This document shows positions 25,505 through 35,474 of a DNA stretch of 64,000 nt, piece after piece; position 1 is the first letter of the stretch, and each line of letters opens with the position of its first letter. The notes below the pieces were generated by a model that saw nothing but the letters and a program-made list of their open reading frames with translations, ran no database searches and was not told the DNA's origin. Position numbers and translations under genes: made by a program. Location: NCBI GenBank assembly GCA_902554745.1, contig CACDQA010000002.1:1-64000 (forward strand), in the 5' to 3' direction. The DNA is from an uncultured Pelagibacteraceae bacterium (lineage in GTDB: Bacteria > Pseudomonadota > Alphaproteobacteria > Pelagibacterales > Pelagibacteraceae).

Positions 25505-26827
25505 ATGACCATTAATAACAAAAATATTGATAATGTTTTTTATATTTTTGTTACAGCTCATCTAATTTTTTGGACTTTGATTCCATCATTTACAAATCAT
25601 AATTTACCACTGGATACTATCGAAGCTTTAGCTTGGGGAAGTAATTTAGATTGGGGTTTTAATAAGCATCCACCCATGAGCGCTTTCTTTCCGGAAATAT
25701 TTTTTCAAATTTTTGGACCACAAGATTGGGTTTATTATTTATTAAGTCAAATTTTTGTAATTATATCTTTTTATTATGTTTATAAATTTTCAAATGAAAT
25801 ATTTAACAATAAATTATTAGGTTTAATTTCTGTCTTACTAATTGAAGCAATTTATTTTTACAATTTCACCACACCTGAGTTTAATGTAAATGTATGTCAA
25901 TTACCTTTCTGGTCTTTAACAGTTTATTACTCCTGGAAAATATATAGCGGAAAAGAAATAAAGTTTTTAGATTGTTTTTTAGTAGGTCTGTTTGCTGCTT
26001 TTGGCTTCCTATCAAAATATCTATTTATTTATTTATTAGTTTCAATTGACCTTTTATTTATTTATTTAATTTTTTTTAAAAAGGAGAGAAAGTTTGATTT
26101 TAAATATCTTATTACTCTTGAAGTCTTCTTGGTAGTTTTAGTCCCACATTTAATTTGGTTAAATAACAATGAATATGTTACAATTACTTATGGATTAGCT
26201 AGAACTGGCATAGAACAATCTAGCTTTATAGATAATATTAAATTTCCACTAATCTTTTTATTCAAACAAGTAGGAATAATAATTCCATTTTTTATTTTAA
26301 TTTGGTTGCTAGTAAAAAAAATTAAATTTAATTTAAATTTAAAGGACAAAAAATTATTATTTTTATTAGCAATTAATATTTTGCCAATTTTTTTAATGTT
26401 TTTAACATCTTTAATTACTGGATCAAAAATAAGAACTATGTGGATGACTCCTTTTTATTTGTTTTTTGGCACATTATTTGTTTATTCATTGCAAGCTCAA
26501 GTTAATCTTAAAAAGCTAAAACCATTCATGATTGGATTGATTTTCTTCTTTTTTTTATCACCAACTCTTTATGCTTATGTTTCAATTTCAAAAAACGATA
26601 AAAGAACAGATTATCCAGGAAAAGAAATTGCGATAAAAACTCAATATGCTTGGGATCAACAATTTAATTCAAAAATAAATGTAGTTTTAGGTGATGAATG
26701 GAATGCTGGAAACTTATCTTACCATTTAAAATCACGACCAGCTTGGGAAGGCTTTGTTGAAAGAAAAAAACTTGATCAATTGAAAGATTACATGTGCCTT
26801 GATAGTATTTGTGTAGGTTCAAGATAG
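25505..26827 (+). CDS. GT39-type (PMT/ArnT-like) membrane glycosyltransferase
   Basis: A 440-residue polytopic membrane protein of the GT-C class. The first outer loop carries the acidic motif DTIEALAWGSNLDWGFNKHP, where PMT_2/ArnT family proteins hold their catalytic Asp/Glu. About ten hydrophobic segments follow, and a short soluble C-terminal domain ends the protein. Such enzymes transfer a sugar from a polyprenyl-phosphate donor to lipid or protein outside the inner membrane. It abuts a GT2 gene (no spacer), which could make the lipid-linked sugar donor. Confidence 0.82.
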   Translation: MTINNKNIDNVFYIFVTAHLIFWTLIPSFTNHNLPLDTIEALAWGSNLDWGFNKHPPMSAFFPEIFFQIFGPQDWVYYLLSQIFVIISFYYVYKFSNEIFNNKLLGLISVLLIEAIYFYNFTTPEFNVNVCQLPFWSLTVYYSWKIYSGKEIKFLDCFLVGLFAAFGFLSKYLFIYLLVSIDLLFIYLIFFKKERKFDFKYLITLEVFLVVLVPHLIWLNNNEYVTITYGLARTGIEQSSFIDNIKFPLIFLFKQVGIIIPFFILIWLLVKKIKFNLNLKDKKLLFLLAINILPIFLMFLTSLITGSKIRTMWMTPFYLFFGTLFVYSLQAQVNLKKLKPFMIGLIFFFFLSPTLYAYVSISKNDKRTDYPGKEIAIKTQYAWDQQFNSKINVVLGDEWNAGNLSYHLKSRPAWEGFVERKKLDQLKDYMCLDSICVGSR

Positions 26828-27697
26828 ATGAGATATCTAATTTTAATTCCAATATACAACGACAGAGTTTCATTAAAATTACTGATTGAGAATATCAATA
26901 GAGAAATAAAAGATTTAAATCACGATATATCGTTGGTTGTTATTAATGATGCTTCTTCTCAACAAATAGTTGATAACTACCCAAATGTTGAGAATATTAA
27001 TTCTATTGAGATAGTTAATATGAAAGAGAACAGAGGCCATACAAGATGTATTGCATCTGGCTTGAAGTATATCTTTGAAAAAAAAGAATTTGATTATGTA
27101 ATTCCAATGGACGGAGATGGAGAAGATCGACCTGAAGAAATTAAAAATTTTATTAATGTTAGTGAAAATTCTGAAGGAAAATCAATTGTTGGAGAAAGAG
27201 TAAAAAGATCAGAAAGTTTATTTTTTAAAATATGTTATCTATTTCATAAATTTTTAACTTTATCATTTACTGGACAATCAATTAAGTTTGGAAACTTTAC
27301 CTGTTTGTCAAAATTGACGGTTGAAAAAATGATTAAGGAAAAAGCTACATGGAATAGTTTTTCAGGTTCACTAAAAAAAACAGAAAAAGAATTATTGACT
27401 GTTCCATCAATAAGAGGGCCAAGATATTACGGTCCTTCACAGATGAGTTTTTTTAAATTATTAAAGCATTCACTCGCAATTATAAGCGTATTCAGAAAAA
27501 CTGTTCTTGTTCGATCAGCTTTGTTTATTATTTTTTATATATTACTTATCAAAAGCTACGCTTCAGTAATTACTTCATTCCCATTAGTTTTGTTATTGAT
27601 AATGATTTATTCTATTTCTAGTTTAGCTTTAAGAGAAAATATTGAGGAATTTAATAATTCCTTAACAAATATCCACGATATTGATAAAATAAAATAA
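26828..27697 (+). CDS. Family 2 glycosyltransferase (polyprenyl-phosphate sugar synthase-like)
   Basis: The 289-residue protein has a GT-A domain beginning LILIPIYNDRVSLKLLIENI, with nucleotide-binding VVINDASS and the metal motif MDGDGEDRPEEI. Two C-terminal hydrophobic segments (near 235-270) would anchor it in the membrane. The arrangement resembles dolichol-phosphate mannosyltransferase and bactoprenol glycosyltransferases. It begins on the base after the GT39 stop and lies two bases before the DUF1800 gene, so all are likely one transcript. A supply role for the GT39 enzyme is inferred. Confidence 0.85.
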   Translation: MRYLILIPIYNDRVSLKLLIENINREIKDLNHDISLVVINDASSQQIVDNYPNVENINSIEIVNMKENRGHTRCIASGLKYIFEKKEFDYVIPMDGDGEDRPEEIKNFINVSENSEGKSIVGERVKRSESLFFKICYLFHKFLTLSFTGQSIKFGNFTCLSKLTVEKMIKEKATWNSFSGSLKKTEKELLTVPSIRGPRYYGPSQMSFFKLLKHSLAIISVFRKTVLVRSALFIIFYILLIKSYASVITSFPLVLLLIMIYSISSLALRENIEEFNNSLTNIHDIDKIK

Positions 27698-27699
27698 AT

Positions 27700-29145
27700 A
27701 TGAAAAATTTTTTTAGAAAAGTTGCATTTGGCTTAAAACCTGATGAGAAAGCTCCATCTGATCCGTTGATCTGGGCTCAAAAACAAGTCGAGTCAATTCC
27801 AGAATTTAATTGGAAGGGCAAACATATCTATTCTGAAAAAGAAATGAGAAAGTATTGGATAACTCAAAGGGTTGAAGAAAATACTACATTAAGAAAAAAA
27901 TATAAAAATGATCCAGAAGGCTTAAGGAGAGCTGAGCGTAAATTAGAAGCTGATACAGGAAAACACCTTTGGCCAGCTAACGAACTATGTATCAGACACG
28001 CTGAAGGTTTAAGGGGTGATCATCCAGTTTTAGCTAAGCTTTGGTATTTTTGGGGAAATCATTTCACAATTAGTGACACACAAACATTAGGCTCATATTC
28101 TACTGGAGCTTATCATAGAGAATTTTTAAGAGCTAATATGGATAAAAATTTTGAGACAATGGCAACCGAAGCAACGCTTGCATGGCCAATGATTATGCAT
28201 CTTGATAATAAAGACAATATTGGACCTAAATCTGAAAGTGGAAGATCAGAATGGAGAAGAAAAGAAAAGAGACCAGCAACACTAAATGAAAATCATGCAA
28301 GAGAACTTATGGAGCTTCATACTATTTCTCCAGATGGAGGCTATACACAAGAAGATGTTATAGAGTTAGCAAAAATTATGACTGGATGGCGACCTGATTG
28401 GAGCAAAAGAAAAGACCACGGAAATGATGTTGGTTTTGAATCAGATAAACACGAGCCAGGAAAAAAGAGAGTATTAGGCAAAGAATATAAAAAAGGAAGA
28501 AAAGGAATTAAATTAGCAATTAAGGATTTAGTTAACCATCCTTCTTGTAGAGAGTTTATTGCAACCAAGCTTTGTAGATATCTAATTACTGATGAACCAA
28601 CACCTCAAATGATTGCTCCAGTTATAAAGGCGTGGGAACAATCAGATGGCTTTTTGCCAGAAGTTCATAAAGCTGCGATCAAAGTCGCATTTGAATACAA
28701 TGATAAATATAGAAAATTTCAAAATCCTGAAAACTGGTGGCTTACAACAATAAATATGTCAGGATCAACTTACTCATATCCTGTTAAAGAAAAATTAATT
28801 GATAGTCATCCATTGGGCATCAAACCTTTTGGAGACATTAGTGAACAAGCATGGTTTTTAGAAGATTTGGGTTGTCATCCTTATAGACAAAAACAACCTA
28901 ATGGATTTTCAGATCTTGAAAAAGACTGGTTATCAACGGAATTAATTATAAGAAGAATAATGTTCGCTAAAAAAGCTTTTCATAAATTTAATACGCAAGA
29001 TATGTTAGATGACAATATTCATGAAAAAATAATTCGTAATAACTTTGATAATCCAGATAAAATTCTAAAAATTGTATCGAAAGCAAAGACTAACGAGGAA
29101 AAACATATATTATTATTTAACTTACCGGAGGTATTAAAGGCATGA
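27700..29145 (+). CDS. DUF1800 family protein
   Basis: A 481-residue protein of the DUF1800 family. The typical blocks are present: LWYFWGNHFTIS, NENHARELMELHTISPDGGY, EDVIELAKIMTGWRPDW and the C-terminal FSDLEKDWLSTELIIRR-type region. No signal peptide or membrane segment is evident. The family has no settled biochemical role but is very often encoded next to DUF1501 proteins, as here. Its stop overlaps the DUF1501 start as ATGA. The upstream glycosyltransferases suggest an envelope function, which is only inference. Confidence 0.88.
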   Translation: MKNFFRKVAFGLKPDEKAPSDPLIWAQKQVESIPEFNWKGKHIYSEKEMRKYWITQRVEENTTLRKKYKNDPEGLRRAERKLEADTGKHLWPANELCIRHAEGLRGDHPVLAKLWYFWGNHFTISDTQTLGSYSTGAYHREFLRANMDKNFETMATEATLAWPMIMHLDNKDNIGPKSESGRSEWRRKEKRPATLNENHARELMELHTISPDGGYTQEDVIELAKIMTGWRPDWSKRKDHGNDVGFESDKHEPGKKRVLGKEYKKGRKGIKLAIKDLVNHPSCREFIATKLCRYLITDEPTPQMIAPVIKAWEQSDGFLPEVHKAAIKVAFEYNDKYRKFQNPENWWLTTINMSGSTYSYPVKEKLIDSHPLGIKPFGDISEQAWFLEDLGCHPYRQKQPNGFSDLEKDWLSTELIIRRIMFAKKAFHKFNTQDMLDDNIHEKIIRNNFDNPDKILKIVSKAKTNEEKHILLFNLPEVLKA

Positions 29146-30308
29146 AGATATCAAGAAGAGATTTTTTAAAAGGAACTGCAACTTCTTTGTTTTTAGCTGG
29201 ATTTAATTTCCCAGTTTTAGCTTCAACTTCCAAAAAGAAAAACTTTGTAGTTATAATGTTAAGAGGAGGAATGGATGGGATTACAGCTGTTCCTGTAATT
29301 GGAGACAAAAATCTACTAAAAAGAAGAAAAAAAATTTTAATTGATAATCCTATTAAATTAGACACAGATTTTGCTCTTCATCCAAAGTTAAATGCATTCC
29401 ATAAATGTTGGAAAGAAAACACTGGTGCTATTGTTCATGCAACTAGCATTCCATACACAGCTCGATCACATTTTGAAGGTCAAAACTTAATGGAGTCAGG
29501 GGGAAGAGTTCCTTACCAAGAAAAAACAGGTTGGCTTGGAAGAGCAATGAAAATAGCTAACCATAAAGGAGAGGGTTTAGCTTTATCTTTACCTATGCCG
29601 TTGTTATTAAGAGGGGTACCTAAAAACAATAATTATTATCCTTCTGATGGACGTCTTCCAAGAGAAGAGACGCTTGAATTATTAAGATCAATTTATGCAG
29701 ATAGTTCGGAAGAGGAACTGTTAGATATGATGAATTTTGTTAAGAAAAGAAAAAATGAGCAAATGATGGGTATGACGTCGAGTTCCGGAAAAAGAAAAAA
29801 TCGCAACTTAGCAATGAAAGCTGCTGAGTATTTAAAAAAACCTGATGGCCCAAGAGTTGCAGTATTTGAAGTAAATGGATTTGATACTCATGCTGCTCAA
29901 GGTGGAATTAACGGTACTCACACCAAATGCTTACTTGAAATGGATGAGATAATTGAAAATCTTAAGGTTTATTTAAAAGAAGCTTATAAAGATACTTTGA
30001 TATTAACAGTTACAGAGTTTGGAAGAACAATCGCTCAAAATGGAGGAAATGGAACAGAACATGGTTACGGTACTGCTCTATTTATGGCCGGTGGTTTATT
30101 AAAGAAAAGCCAAGTTTACTCTGATTGGCCAGGATTAAAAAGAAAAGAGCTTTATCAAGGAAGAGATTTAAATGCTACCATTGACGCACGATCTGTTTAT
30201 GCATCTGCAATGTCTACAGTGTTTGACTTAGATTTTAACAGAATTCAAAAAGAAGTTTTCTTTGGAGATCAATTACAAAATCTATCTGATAAGCTTTTCA
30301 AAGCTTAA
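29142..30308 (+). CDS. DUF1501 family protein with Tat signal
   Basis: A 388-residue protein beginning with a twin-arginine signal (SRRDFLKGTATSLFLAGFNF), so it is probably exported folded. The DUF1501 domain, related to the alkaline phosphatase/sulfatase fold, is shown by VIMLRGGMDGITAVPVIGD, SIPYTARSHFEGQNLMESGG, FEVNGFDTHAAQGG and VTEFGRTIAQNGGNGTEHG. The D/H-rich motifs imply a metal site, but no substrate is known. It is coupled to the DUF1800 gene by an ATGA overlap and closes the four-gene unit. Confidence 0.88.
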   Translation: MKISRRDFLKGTATSLFLAGFNFPVLASTSKKKNFVVIMLRGGMDGITAVPVIGDKNLLKRRKKILIDNPIKLDTDFALHPKLNAFHKCWKENTGAIVHATSIPYTARSHFEGQNLMESGGRVPYQEKTGWLGRAMKIANHKGEGLALSLPMPLLLRGVPKNNNYYPSDGRLPREETLELLRSIYADSSEEELLDMMNFVKKRKNEQMMGMTSSSGKRKNRNLAMKAAEYLKKPDGPRVAVFEVNGFDTHAAQGGINGTHTKCLLEMDEIIENLKVYLKEAYKDTLILTVTEFGRTIAQNGGNGTEHGYGTALFMAGGLLKKSQVYSDWPGLKRKELYQGRDLNATIDARSVYASAMSTVFDLDFNRIQKEVFFGDQLQNLSDKLFKA

Positions 30309-30324
30309 TGAAAAAATTTTTTGA

Positions 30325-30546
30325 TTAGCAGCAACCGCAGCTTTTTTTAGCAGTTTTTGGTTGATCAACAGCTTTTGCAGCTTCTAATTCTTTTTGTTCG
30401 TCTTCAATAGCTTTTTGTTTCTTTGAAATCTTATCTTCAAAGTAATCGTAAAGAGAGGCGAATCCTAATTTAGAGGCTCTTTTTTCCTCATAATTTCTTC
30501 GCCCTTTAAGGTTTTCAATTATTTTGACTATTTCTTGGTTTTGCAT
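30325..30546 (-). CDS. Small coiled-coil protein with C-terminal CGCC
   Basis: A 73-residue charged protein: helical, Lys/Glu-rich (KQKAIEDEQKELEAAKA) and ending KKSCGCC. The cysteine tail could bind metal or an iron-sulfur cluster, or be redox active. I do not recognise a named family. It is a single gene between the DUF1501 and urease units; it faces DUF1501 tail to tail and diverges from ureD. Its length, ATG start and amphipathic pattern look like a real small gene, but there is no functional evidence. Confidence 0.6.
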   Translation of the reverse strand: MQNQEIVKIIENLKGRRNYEEKRASKLGFASLYDYFEDKISKKQKAIEDEQKELEAAKAVDQPKTAKKSCGCC

Positions 30547-30632
30547 CCTCTCGTTTTATTTAAAAAGGCAAATAATTCAAGCTTTAAAAATTGGCAAATT
30601 ATAAACACGTTTTTTTATGTTAGGATAACGTG

Positions 30633-31442
30633 ATGAATACAAGTCAAAAAAAACTAGAAAAATCTAAAGGCAGATTAGAAATAAAAATAAAAGACCAAAA
30701 CTTACAAAAACTTTATCAAAAAGGATCTTTAAAAGCTTTGATGCCAGATTTTCATGAAAATTTAAAACAATTAATGCTTATAAATACTGCTGGTGGAATT
30801 ACTAGTGGAGATGAATATAATTATGACATAGAGATTGATAAATCGAATCTTTGTATTTCAACCCAGGCAGCAGAAAAAATTTACAGTGGGTTTGGAAATC
30901 CTGCCAACTTAGAAATTAATTTGAATTTGTTAAATAATTCGAGTTTATATTGGTTACCTAAAGAATTAATTTTATTTAATAACTGTAATTTAAAAAGAAA
31001 AATTAATTTTAATTTATCAAAAGATTCAAATTTACTTCTTTGTGAAAATATTATTTTTGGACGAACTTCTATGAAGGAGAAGTTTGAAAAGGGATATTTT
31101 TCAGATTTTTGGAATATTAATGTTGATAATAAATTAATTCATACTGAAGCAATAAATACAGGTTTATTTGAAAAAAAATATTTGAATAGTTTTTCGACAT
31201 TAAATAATAATTCTGCAGTTGCGACAATTATTATTGTAGGAAATAAATTTTTGAATAATGTTAACAATCTATCTGAAACTTTAACAAACAATGAAAATAC
31301 AACTTCAAATTATTCTCATTGGGATAATAAATTAATCGTAAGACTTTTATCTAAAGATAGTTATAATCTTAAATTTGCAATTGATAAAATTTTGTCTTAT
31401 TTTTTTGAAGGTTCAAAGATACCAAAAGTATGGAATATATAA
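30633..31442 (+). CDS. ureD: Urease accessory protein UreD (UreH)
   Basis: Chaperone that binds apo-urease and guides nickel insertion with UreF and UreG. The protein of about 269 residues has the family's INTAGGITSGDEYNYDIEI and STQAAEKIYSG blocks. ATG 30633 is chosen over the GTG three bases upstream. It is first in the cluster, and its stop is directly followed by the ureA ATG. It is somewhat divergent and rich in Asn/Lys, as expected in this A/T-rich genome. No nickel- or nitrogen-responsive operator could be identified in the 86-base upstream gap. Confidence 0.9.
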   Translation: MNTSQKKLEKSKGRLEIKIKDQNLQKLYQKGSLKALMPDFHENLKQLMLINTAGGITSGDEYNYDIEIDKSNLCISTQAAEKIYSGFGNPANLEINLNLLNNSSLYWLPKELILFNNCNLKRKINFNLSKDSNLLLCENIIFGRTSMKEKFEKGYFSDFWNINVDNKLIHTEAINTGLFEKKYLNSFSTLNNNSAVATIIIVGNKFLNNVNNLSETLTNNENTTSNYSHWDNKLIVRLLSKDSYNLKFAIDKILSYFFEGSKIPKVWNI

Positions 31443-31745
31443 ATGAAACTTACTCCTAGAGAAAAAGATAAACTTTTAATTAGTCTTGCAGCTATTGTTG
31501 CTAAAAATAGATTGTCAAAGGGTATAAAATTAAATTATCCGGAAGCTATAGCTTTAATAACAGATTTTGTAGTAGAGGGAGCTAGAGAAGGAAAAAGTGT
31601 TGCGGAACTGATGGAGGCAGGAGCTCATGTAATTAAAAAAAAGGATTGTATGGAAGGTATTCCAGATATGATTAAGGAAGTTCAAGTAGAAGCTACTTTT
31701 CCTGATGGAACTAAATTAGTAACAGTGCACAAACCTATTAGATGA
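31443..31745 (+). CDS. ureA: Urease gamma subunit
   Basis: Smallest structural subunit of urease, 100 residues as usual. It opens with [13 protein letters not shown] and has the typical [10 protein letters not shown] and [13 protein letters not shown] blocks and a C-terminal [20 protein letters not shown]. It starts one base after the ureD stop and lies seven bases before ureB. Gamma, beta and alpha subunits are separate genes here, as in most bacteria. Confidence 0.97.
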   Translation: MKLTPREKDKLLISLAAIVAKNRLSKGIKLNYPEAIALITDFVVEGAREGKSVAELMEAGAHVIKKKDCMEGIPDMIKEVQVEATFPDGTKLVTVHKPIR

Positions 31746-31752
31746 TAATATT

Positions 31753-32058
31753 ATGAAGCCAGGTGAAGTAATTACAAAAAACGAGGAAATTAACCTAAAT
31801 AAAGACTCTAAAGTTACAAAAGTTAAAATTTCTAATTCTGGAGATAGACCTGTACAAGTTGGAAGCCATTATCATTTTTTTGAAACTAACGAGCATTTAG
31901 TTTTTGATCGAAAATTAGCATATGGAAAAAGATTAAATATCCCCTCAGGAACTGCTGTAAGATTTGAACCAGGTCAATCTAAAGATGTTGAGCTAATAGA
32001 AATAAATGGATTAAAAAAAATATATGGTTTCAATAAGAAAGTTATGGGTAATTTATAA
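31753..32058 (+). CDS. ureB: Urease beta subunit
   Basis: A 101-residue structural subunit with the canonical N-terminus [16 protein letters not shown], the central [17 protein letters not shown] and the [21 protein letters not shown] region (partly quoted). It supports the alpha subunit's active-site environment. Its last stop base is the first base of the ureC start (TAATG), so the genes are translationally coupled. Confidence 0.97.
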   Translation: MKPGEVITKNEEINLNKDSKVTKVKISNSGDRPVQVGSHYHFFETNEHLVFDRKLAYGKRLNIPSGTAVRFEPGQSKDVELIEINGLKKIYGFNKKVMGNL

Positions 32059-33764
32059 TGGCTAAAATTTCTAGAGCAGCTTATGCAGATATGTATGGGC
32101 CTACAACAGGAGATAAAGTAAGGCTCGCAGATACTGAACTATTTATTGAGGTTGAAAACGATCTAACCACTTATGGTGAAGAAGTAAAGTTTGGTGGTGG
32201 AAAAGTAATAAGAGACGGGATGGGCCAGTCTCAAATCAGTAGAGAAAAAGGAGCTGCCGATACAGTTATTACCAATGCTTTAATAGTAGATGTGAATGGA
32301 ATTTATAAAGCCGATGTTGGCTTAAAAGATGGAAAAATATTTGAAATTGGTAAAGCTGGAAATCCAGACACTCAATCTAAAGTAAATATTATTATTGGTC
32401 CAGGAACAGAGATAATTGCAGGTGAAGGAAAAATTTTAACAGCAGGAGGTTTTGACAGTCATATTCATTATATATGCCCCCAACAAATTGATGACGCCTT
32501 GCACTCAGGTATTACAACTATGTTAGGAGGAGGTACTGGACCGGCTCATGGAACACTTGCAACAACTTGTACACCTGGACCATGGCATATACAAAGAATG
32601 ATACAGTCAGCTGATGGTTTTTCTATGAATTTAGCTTTTGCTGGAAAAGGAAATTCCTCTTTACCAGAAGGTCTTGAGGAACAAATTCTAGCAGGAGCTT
32701 CAGCTTTAAAATTACATGAGGATTGGGGAACTACTCCTGGAGCAATTGATAATTGTTTAAATATTGCTGACAAAAACGATGTGCAAGTAATGATTCACAC
32801 GGATACTTTAAATGAAAGTGGGTTCGTAGAAAATACAATAAAAGCAATTAACAAAAGAACCATACATGCATTTCATACAGAAGGTGCTGGCGGTGGACAC
32901 GCACCTGATATAATCAAAGTTTGTGGAGAAGAGTATGTTATCCCTTCTTCAACAAATCCTACCAGACCATATACAGTCAATACAATTGAAGAACATTTAG
33001 ATATGCTTATGGTTTGTCACCATCTTGATAAATCTATTCCAGAGGATGTAGCATTTGCAGAAAGTAGAATTAGAAGAGAAACAATCGCAGCAGAAGATAT
33101 TCTTCATGACATGGGAGCCTTTTCAATCATTGCATCAGACAGCCAAGCTATGGGTAGAGTTGGAGAAGTTATCATCAGAACTTGGCAAACTGCACATAAA
33201 ATGAAAGTTCAAAGAGGAAGTTTACCAGAGGAAAAAGGAGACAATGATAATTTTAGAGTTAAAAGGTATTTAGCAAAATATACAATTAATCCAGCAATTG
33301 CTCATGGAATTTCAAAACATATTGGTAGCGTTGAAAAAAATAAACGTGCAGATTTAGTTTTATGGGACCCAGCATTTTTTGGTGCCAAACCAGAGATGAT
33401 ATTAATAGGTGGAAGTATAGCTTGTGCGCAAATGGGAGATCCAAATGCATCAATTCCAACTCCACAGCCAGTATACACCAGACCAATGTTTTCATCATTT
33501 GGGACTTCGTTAGAAAAATCTTCAGTAATTTTTACAAGCAAACTAGCTCTTGAAAAGAATTCATTAAAAGATGCAAGTATTAGAAAAGACTTATTACCTG
33601 TAGAAAACACAAGAGCTATTTCTAAAAAAGATATGATTTTAAACAATAAGTGTCCAAAGATTGAAGTTAATCCTGAAACTTATGAAGTAAAGGCTGATGG
33701 TGAAATAATTACTTGTGAACCAGCCAAAGAACTCCCTTTGGCACAAAGATATTTTATGTTTTAG
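32058..33764 (+). CDS. ureC: Urease alpha subunit (catalytic)
   Basis: Nickel amidohydrolase that splits urea to ammonia and carbamate. All active-site residues are present: nickel ligands H135 and H137 (GFDSHIH), the carbamylated bridging lysine K218 (ALKLHEDWG), H247 (MIHTDT), H273 ([11 protein letters not shown]), D361 ([11 protein letters not shown]), and the flap histidine H321 ([20 protein letters not shown]). Length (568) matches the family closely. It is coupled to ureB by a TAATG overlap. It provides ammonium and CO2 from urea in the cytoplasm. Confidence 0.98.
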   Translation: MAKISRAAYADMYGPTTGDKVRLADTELFIEVENDLTTYGEEVKFGGGKVIRDGMGQSQISREKGAADTVITNALIVDVNGIYKADVGLKDGKIFEIGKAGNPDTQSKVNIIIGPGTEIIAGEGKILTAGGFDSHIHYICPQQIDDALHSGITTMLGGGTGPAHGTLATTCTPGPWHIQRMIQSADGFSMNLAFAGKGNSSLPEGLEEQILAGASALKLHEDWGTTPGAIDNCLNIADKNDVQVMIHTDTLNESGFVENTIKAINKRTIHAFHTEGAGGGHAPDIIKVCGEEYVIPSSTNPTRPYTVNTIEEHLDMLMVCHHLDKSIPEDVAFAESRIRRETIAAEDILHDMGAFSIIASDSQAMGRVGEVIIRTWQTAHKMKVQRGSLPEEKGDNDNFRVKRYLAKYTINPAIAHGISKHIGSVEKNKRADLVLWDPAFFGAKPEMILIGGSIACAQMGDPNASIPTPQPVYTRPMFSSFGTSLEKSSVIFTSKLALEKNSLKDASIRKDLLPVENTRAISKKDMILNNKCPKIEVNPETYEVKADGEIITCEPAKELPLAQRYFMF

Positions 33765-33767
33765 CTT

Positions 33768-34211
33768 ATGGATAATTGTTTTTTAATAGTTAATAAAATT
33801 ACCAAAAATAAAGCAAAAGATCACATATCTTTATCTTATGATGAGAGATTTTTAAGAAGAAAAAAACTTGTTTCAGATAATGGTTTTGAATTTTTAGTAA
33901 ATTTACCAGAGACAAAATCACTGTCAGAAAATCAAGCGTTTAGACTTCAAAGTGGAAATTTGATTTTAATCAAAAACAAAAAAGAAAGTTTACTAGAAAT
34001 AAAAGGTAAAAATTTAATGCAACTTATATGGCATATTGGAAATAGACATATGCCTTGCCAAATTGAAAAAGATAGAATTTTTATTCAGTATGACGAAGTA
34101 ATAAGAAAAATGATATTAAAACTAGGTGGAAAGGTAAAGAAAGTTTTAAAACCTTTTAAACCAGAGGGAGGAGCATATGGAATTGGTAGAACCCATAGCC
34201 ATAAACACTAA
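33768..34211 (+). CDS. ureE: Urease nickel chaperone UreE
   Basis: Nickel-binding metallochaperone that hands nickel to UreG. The 147-residue protein has the peptide-binding N-terminal domain (DHISLSYDERFLRRKKL), the conserved LMQLIWHIGNRHMPCQIE with a metal-binding histidine, and a C-terminal [14 protein letters not shown] with a short histidine tail. The last 35 bases overlap the start of ureF in another frame. Confidence 0.94.
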   Translation: MDNCFLIVNKITKNKAKDHISLSYDERFLRRKKLVSDNGFEFLVNLPETKSLSENQAFRLQSGNLILIKNKKESLLEIKGKNLMQLIWHIGNRHMPCQIEKDRIFIQYDEVIRKMILKLGGKVKKVLKPFKPEGGAYGIGRTHSHKH

Positions 34212-34857
34212 AATAAAAAGTAAAAAAGATTTAAAAGAATCATTACAAATTCTTCAAACTTGGTTTTCACCCTCATTTCCTGTTGGAAGTTTTTCATATT
34301 CTCATGGTTTAGAAGCTATGATTAATGATAATTTAGTTAAGTCAAAAGAAGATATGTTGGATTATTTAAAATGTATTCTAAAATATGGCACCGGTAAAAA
34401 TGATATAATTTTAATGAAATATACTTATCAGGGAGAAGAGTTAAATGAACTTGCTCTATCACTTTGCCCAAGTAAAGAAAGAAAAATTGAGTCTATTGAA
34501 ATGGGTAATGCATTTAGAAAAGTTTTAGCTGATAGTTGGGATTTTAAAATTCTTGAAAATACTGCTTATCCAATTGCAGTTGCTAAAGCTGCTAAACACT
34601 TTGATATACCTTTAAACTTAACGATAGTATCTTATCTACAATCTTTTGTATCAAACCTAATAAATGTTTGTATTAAACATATACCAATTGGACAAAAAAT
34701 TGGTCAAGACTGTATAATTCAGACTTACGATTTAATTAGAGAAATAGAAAAAGAAAGTGAAAATTTAAATTTAGAAGATCTAGGTGGAATTTGTTTTAAT
34801 AGTGATATCTACAGTATTAAGCATGAAAATCTGAAAACACGAATTTATAAGACATGA
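34177..34857 (+). CDS. ureF: Urease accessory protein UreF
   Basis: Helical accessory protein that, with UreD, gates GTP hydrolysis by UreG during nickel loading. The 226 residues include [21 protein letters not shown] (partly quoted), the family signature, and [10 protein letters not shown] near the C-terminus. The start at 34177 has a strong Shine-Dalgarno (GGGAGGAG) inside ureE, which supports the 35-base overlap. Its stop overlaps the ureG start as ATGA. Confidence 0.93.
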   Translation: MELVEPIAINTKIKSKKDLKESLQILQTWFSPSFPVGSFSYSHGLEAMINDNLVKSKEDMLDYLKCILKYGTGKNDIILMKYTYQGEELNELALSLCPSKERKIESIEMGNAFRKVLADSWDFKILENTAYPIAVAKAAKHFDIPLNLTIVSYLQSFVSNLINVCIKHIPIGQKIGQDCIIQTYDLIREIEKESENLNLEDLGGICFNSDIYSIKHENLKTRIYKT

Positions 34858-35465
34858 AAAATATAAATGGACCATTAAAAGTTGGAATAGGTGGACCCGT
34901 TGGTGCGGGGAAGACAAGTTTAACAGCTGAATTGTGTAAATTTTTATCAAAGAAAATTTCTATGGCCGTAATATCAAACGATATTTATACAAAAGAAGAT
35001 GCAGAATTTTTGATGAAAGTCCAAGCCTTACCTTTAGAGAGAATTAAAGGAGTTGAAACAGGAGGATGCCCACATACAGCAATTCGTGAAGATGCTTCAA
35101 TCAACATGCTTGCTGTTGAAAATATGAAAAAAAAATTTCCTGATCTTGATTTGATTTTAATCGAGTCTGGTGGAGATAATTTAGCAGCAACTTTTAGTCC
35201 AGAATTAGTCGATCTATCTATTTATGTTATTGATGTTGGTATGGGTGGAGATATTCCAAGAAAAGGCGGTCCTGCTATTCAAAAGTCAGACTTATTAATT
35301 ATTAATAAGACAGATTTAGCTCCTCATGTGGAAGTTAATCTTGAAACTATGAAAGAAGACGTAAAAAAGGCCCGAAATGGCTTACCTTATGTTTTTTGTC
35401 AGATGAAAAAGCAAATTGGTATTGAAGATGTTGCTAAATTCTTATTTTCATCAGGTGGACTATAG
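34854..35465 (+). CDS. ureG: Urease accessory GTPase UreG
   Basis: SIMIBI-class GTPase that powers nickel delivery to urease. P-loop [11 protein letters not shown] is at residues 13-23. The metal-binding CPH of the family is in [15 protein letters not shown], and [19 protein letters not shown] and the NKTD guanine motif (INKTDLAP) follow. At 203 residues it has the normal length. It is the last gene of ureDABCEFG. It faces umuC tail to tail with nine bases between. Confidence 0.97.
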   Translation: MKNINGPLKVGIGGPVGAGKTSLTAELCKFLSKKISMAVISNDIYTKEDAEFLMKVQALPLERIKGVETGGCPHTAIREDASINMLAVENMKKKFPDLDLILIESGGDNLAATFSPELVDLSIYVIDVGMGGDIPRKGGPAIQKSDLLIINKTDLAPHVEVNLETMKEDVKKARNGLPYVFCQMKKQIGIEDVAKFLFSSGGL

Positions 35466-35474
35466 AGTTTTTTA

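Noticed and set aside
30309-30324. AAAAAATTTTTT between DUF1501 and the small CGCC gene as terminator
   Set aside because: The symmetry is only an A run next to a T run, leaving no stable stem or loop.
33286-33646. Three overlapping ORFs within ureC on both strands
   Set aside because: ureC is intact with all active-site residues; these frames have no support of their own.
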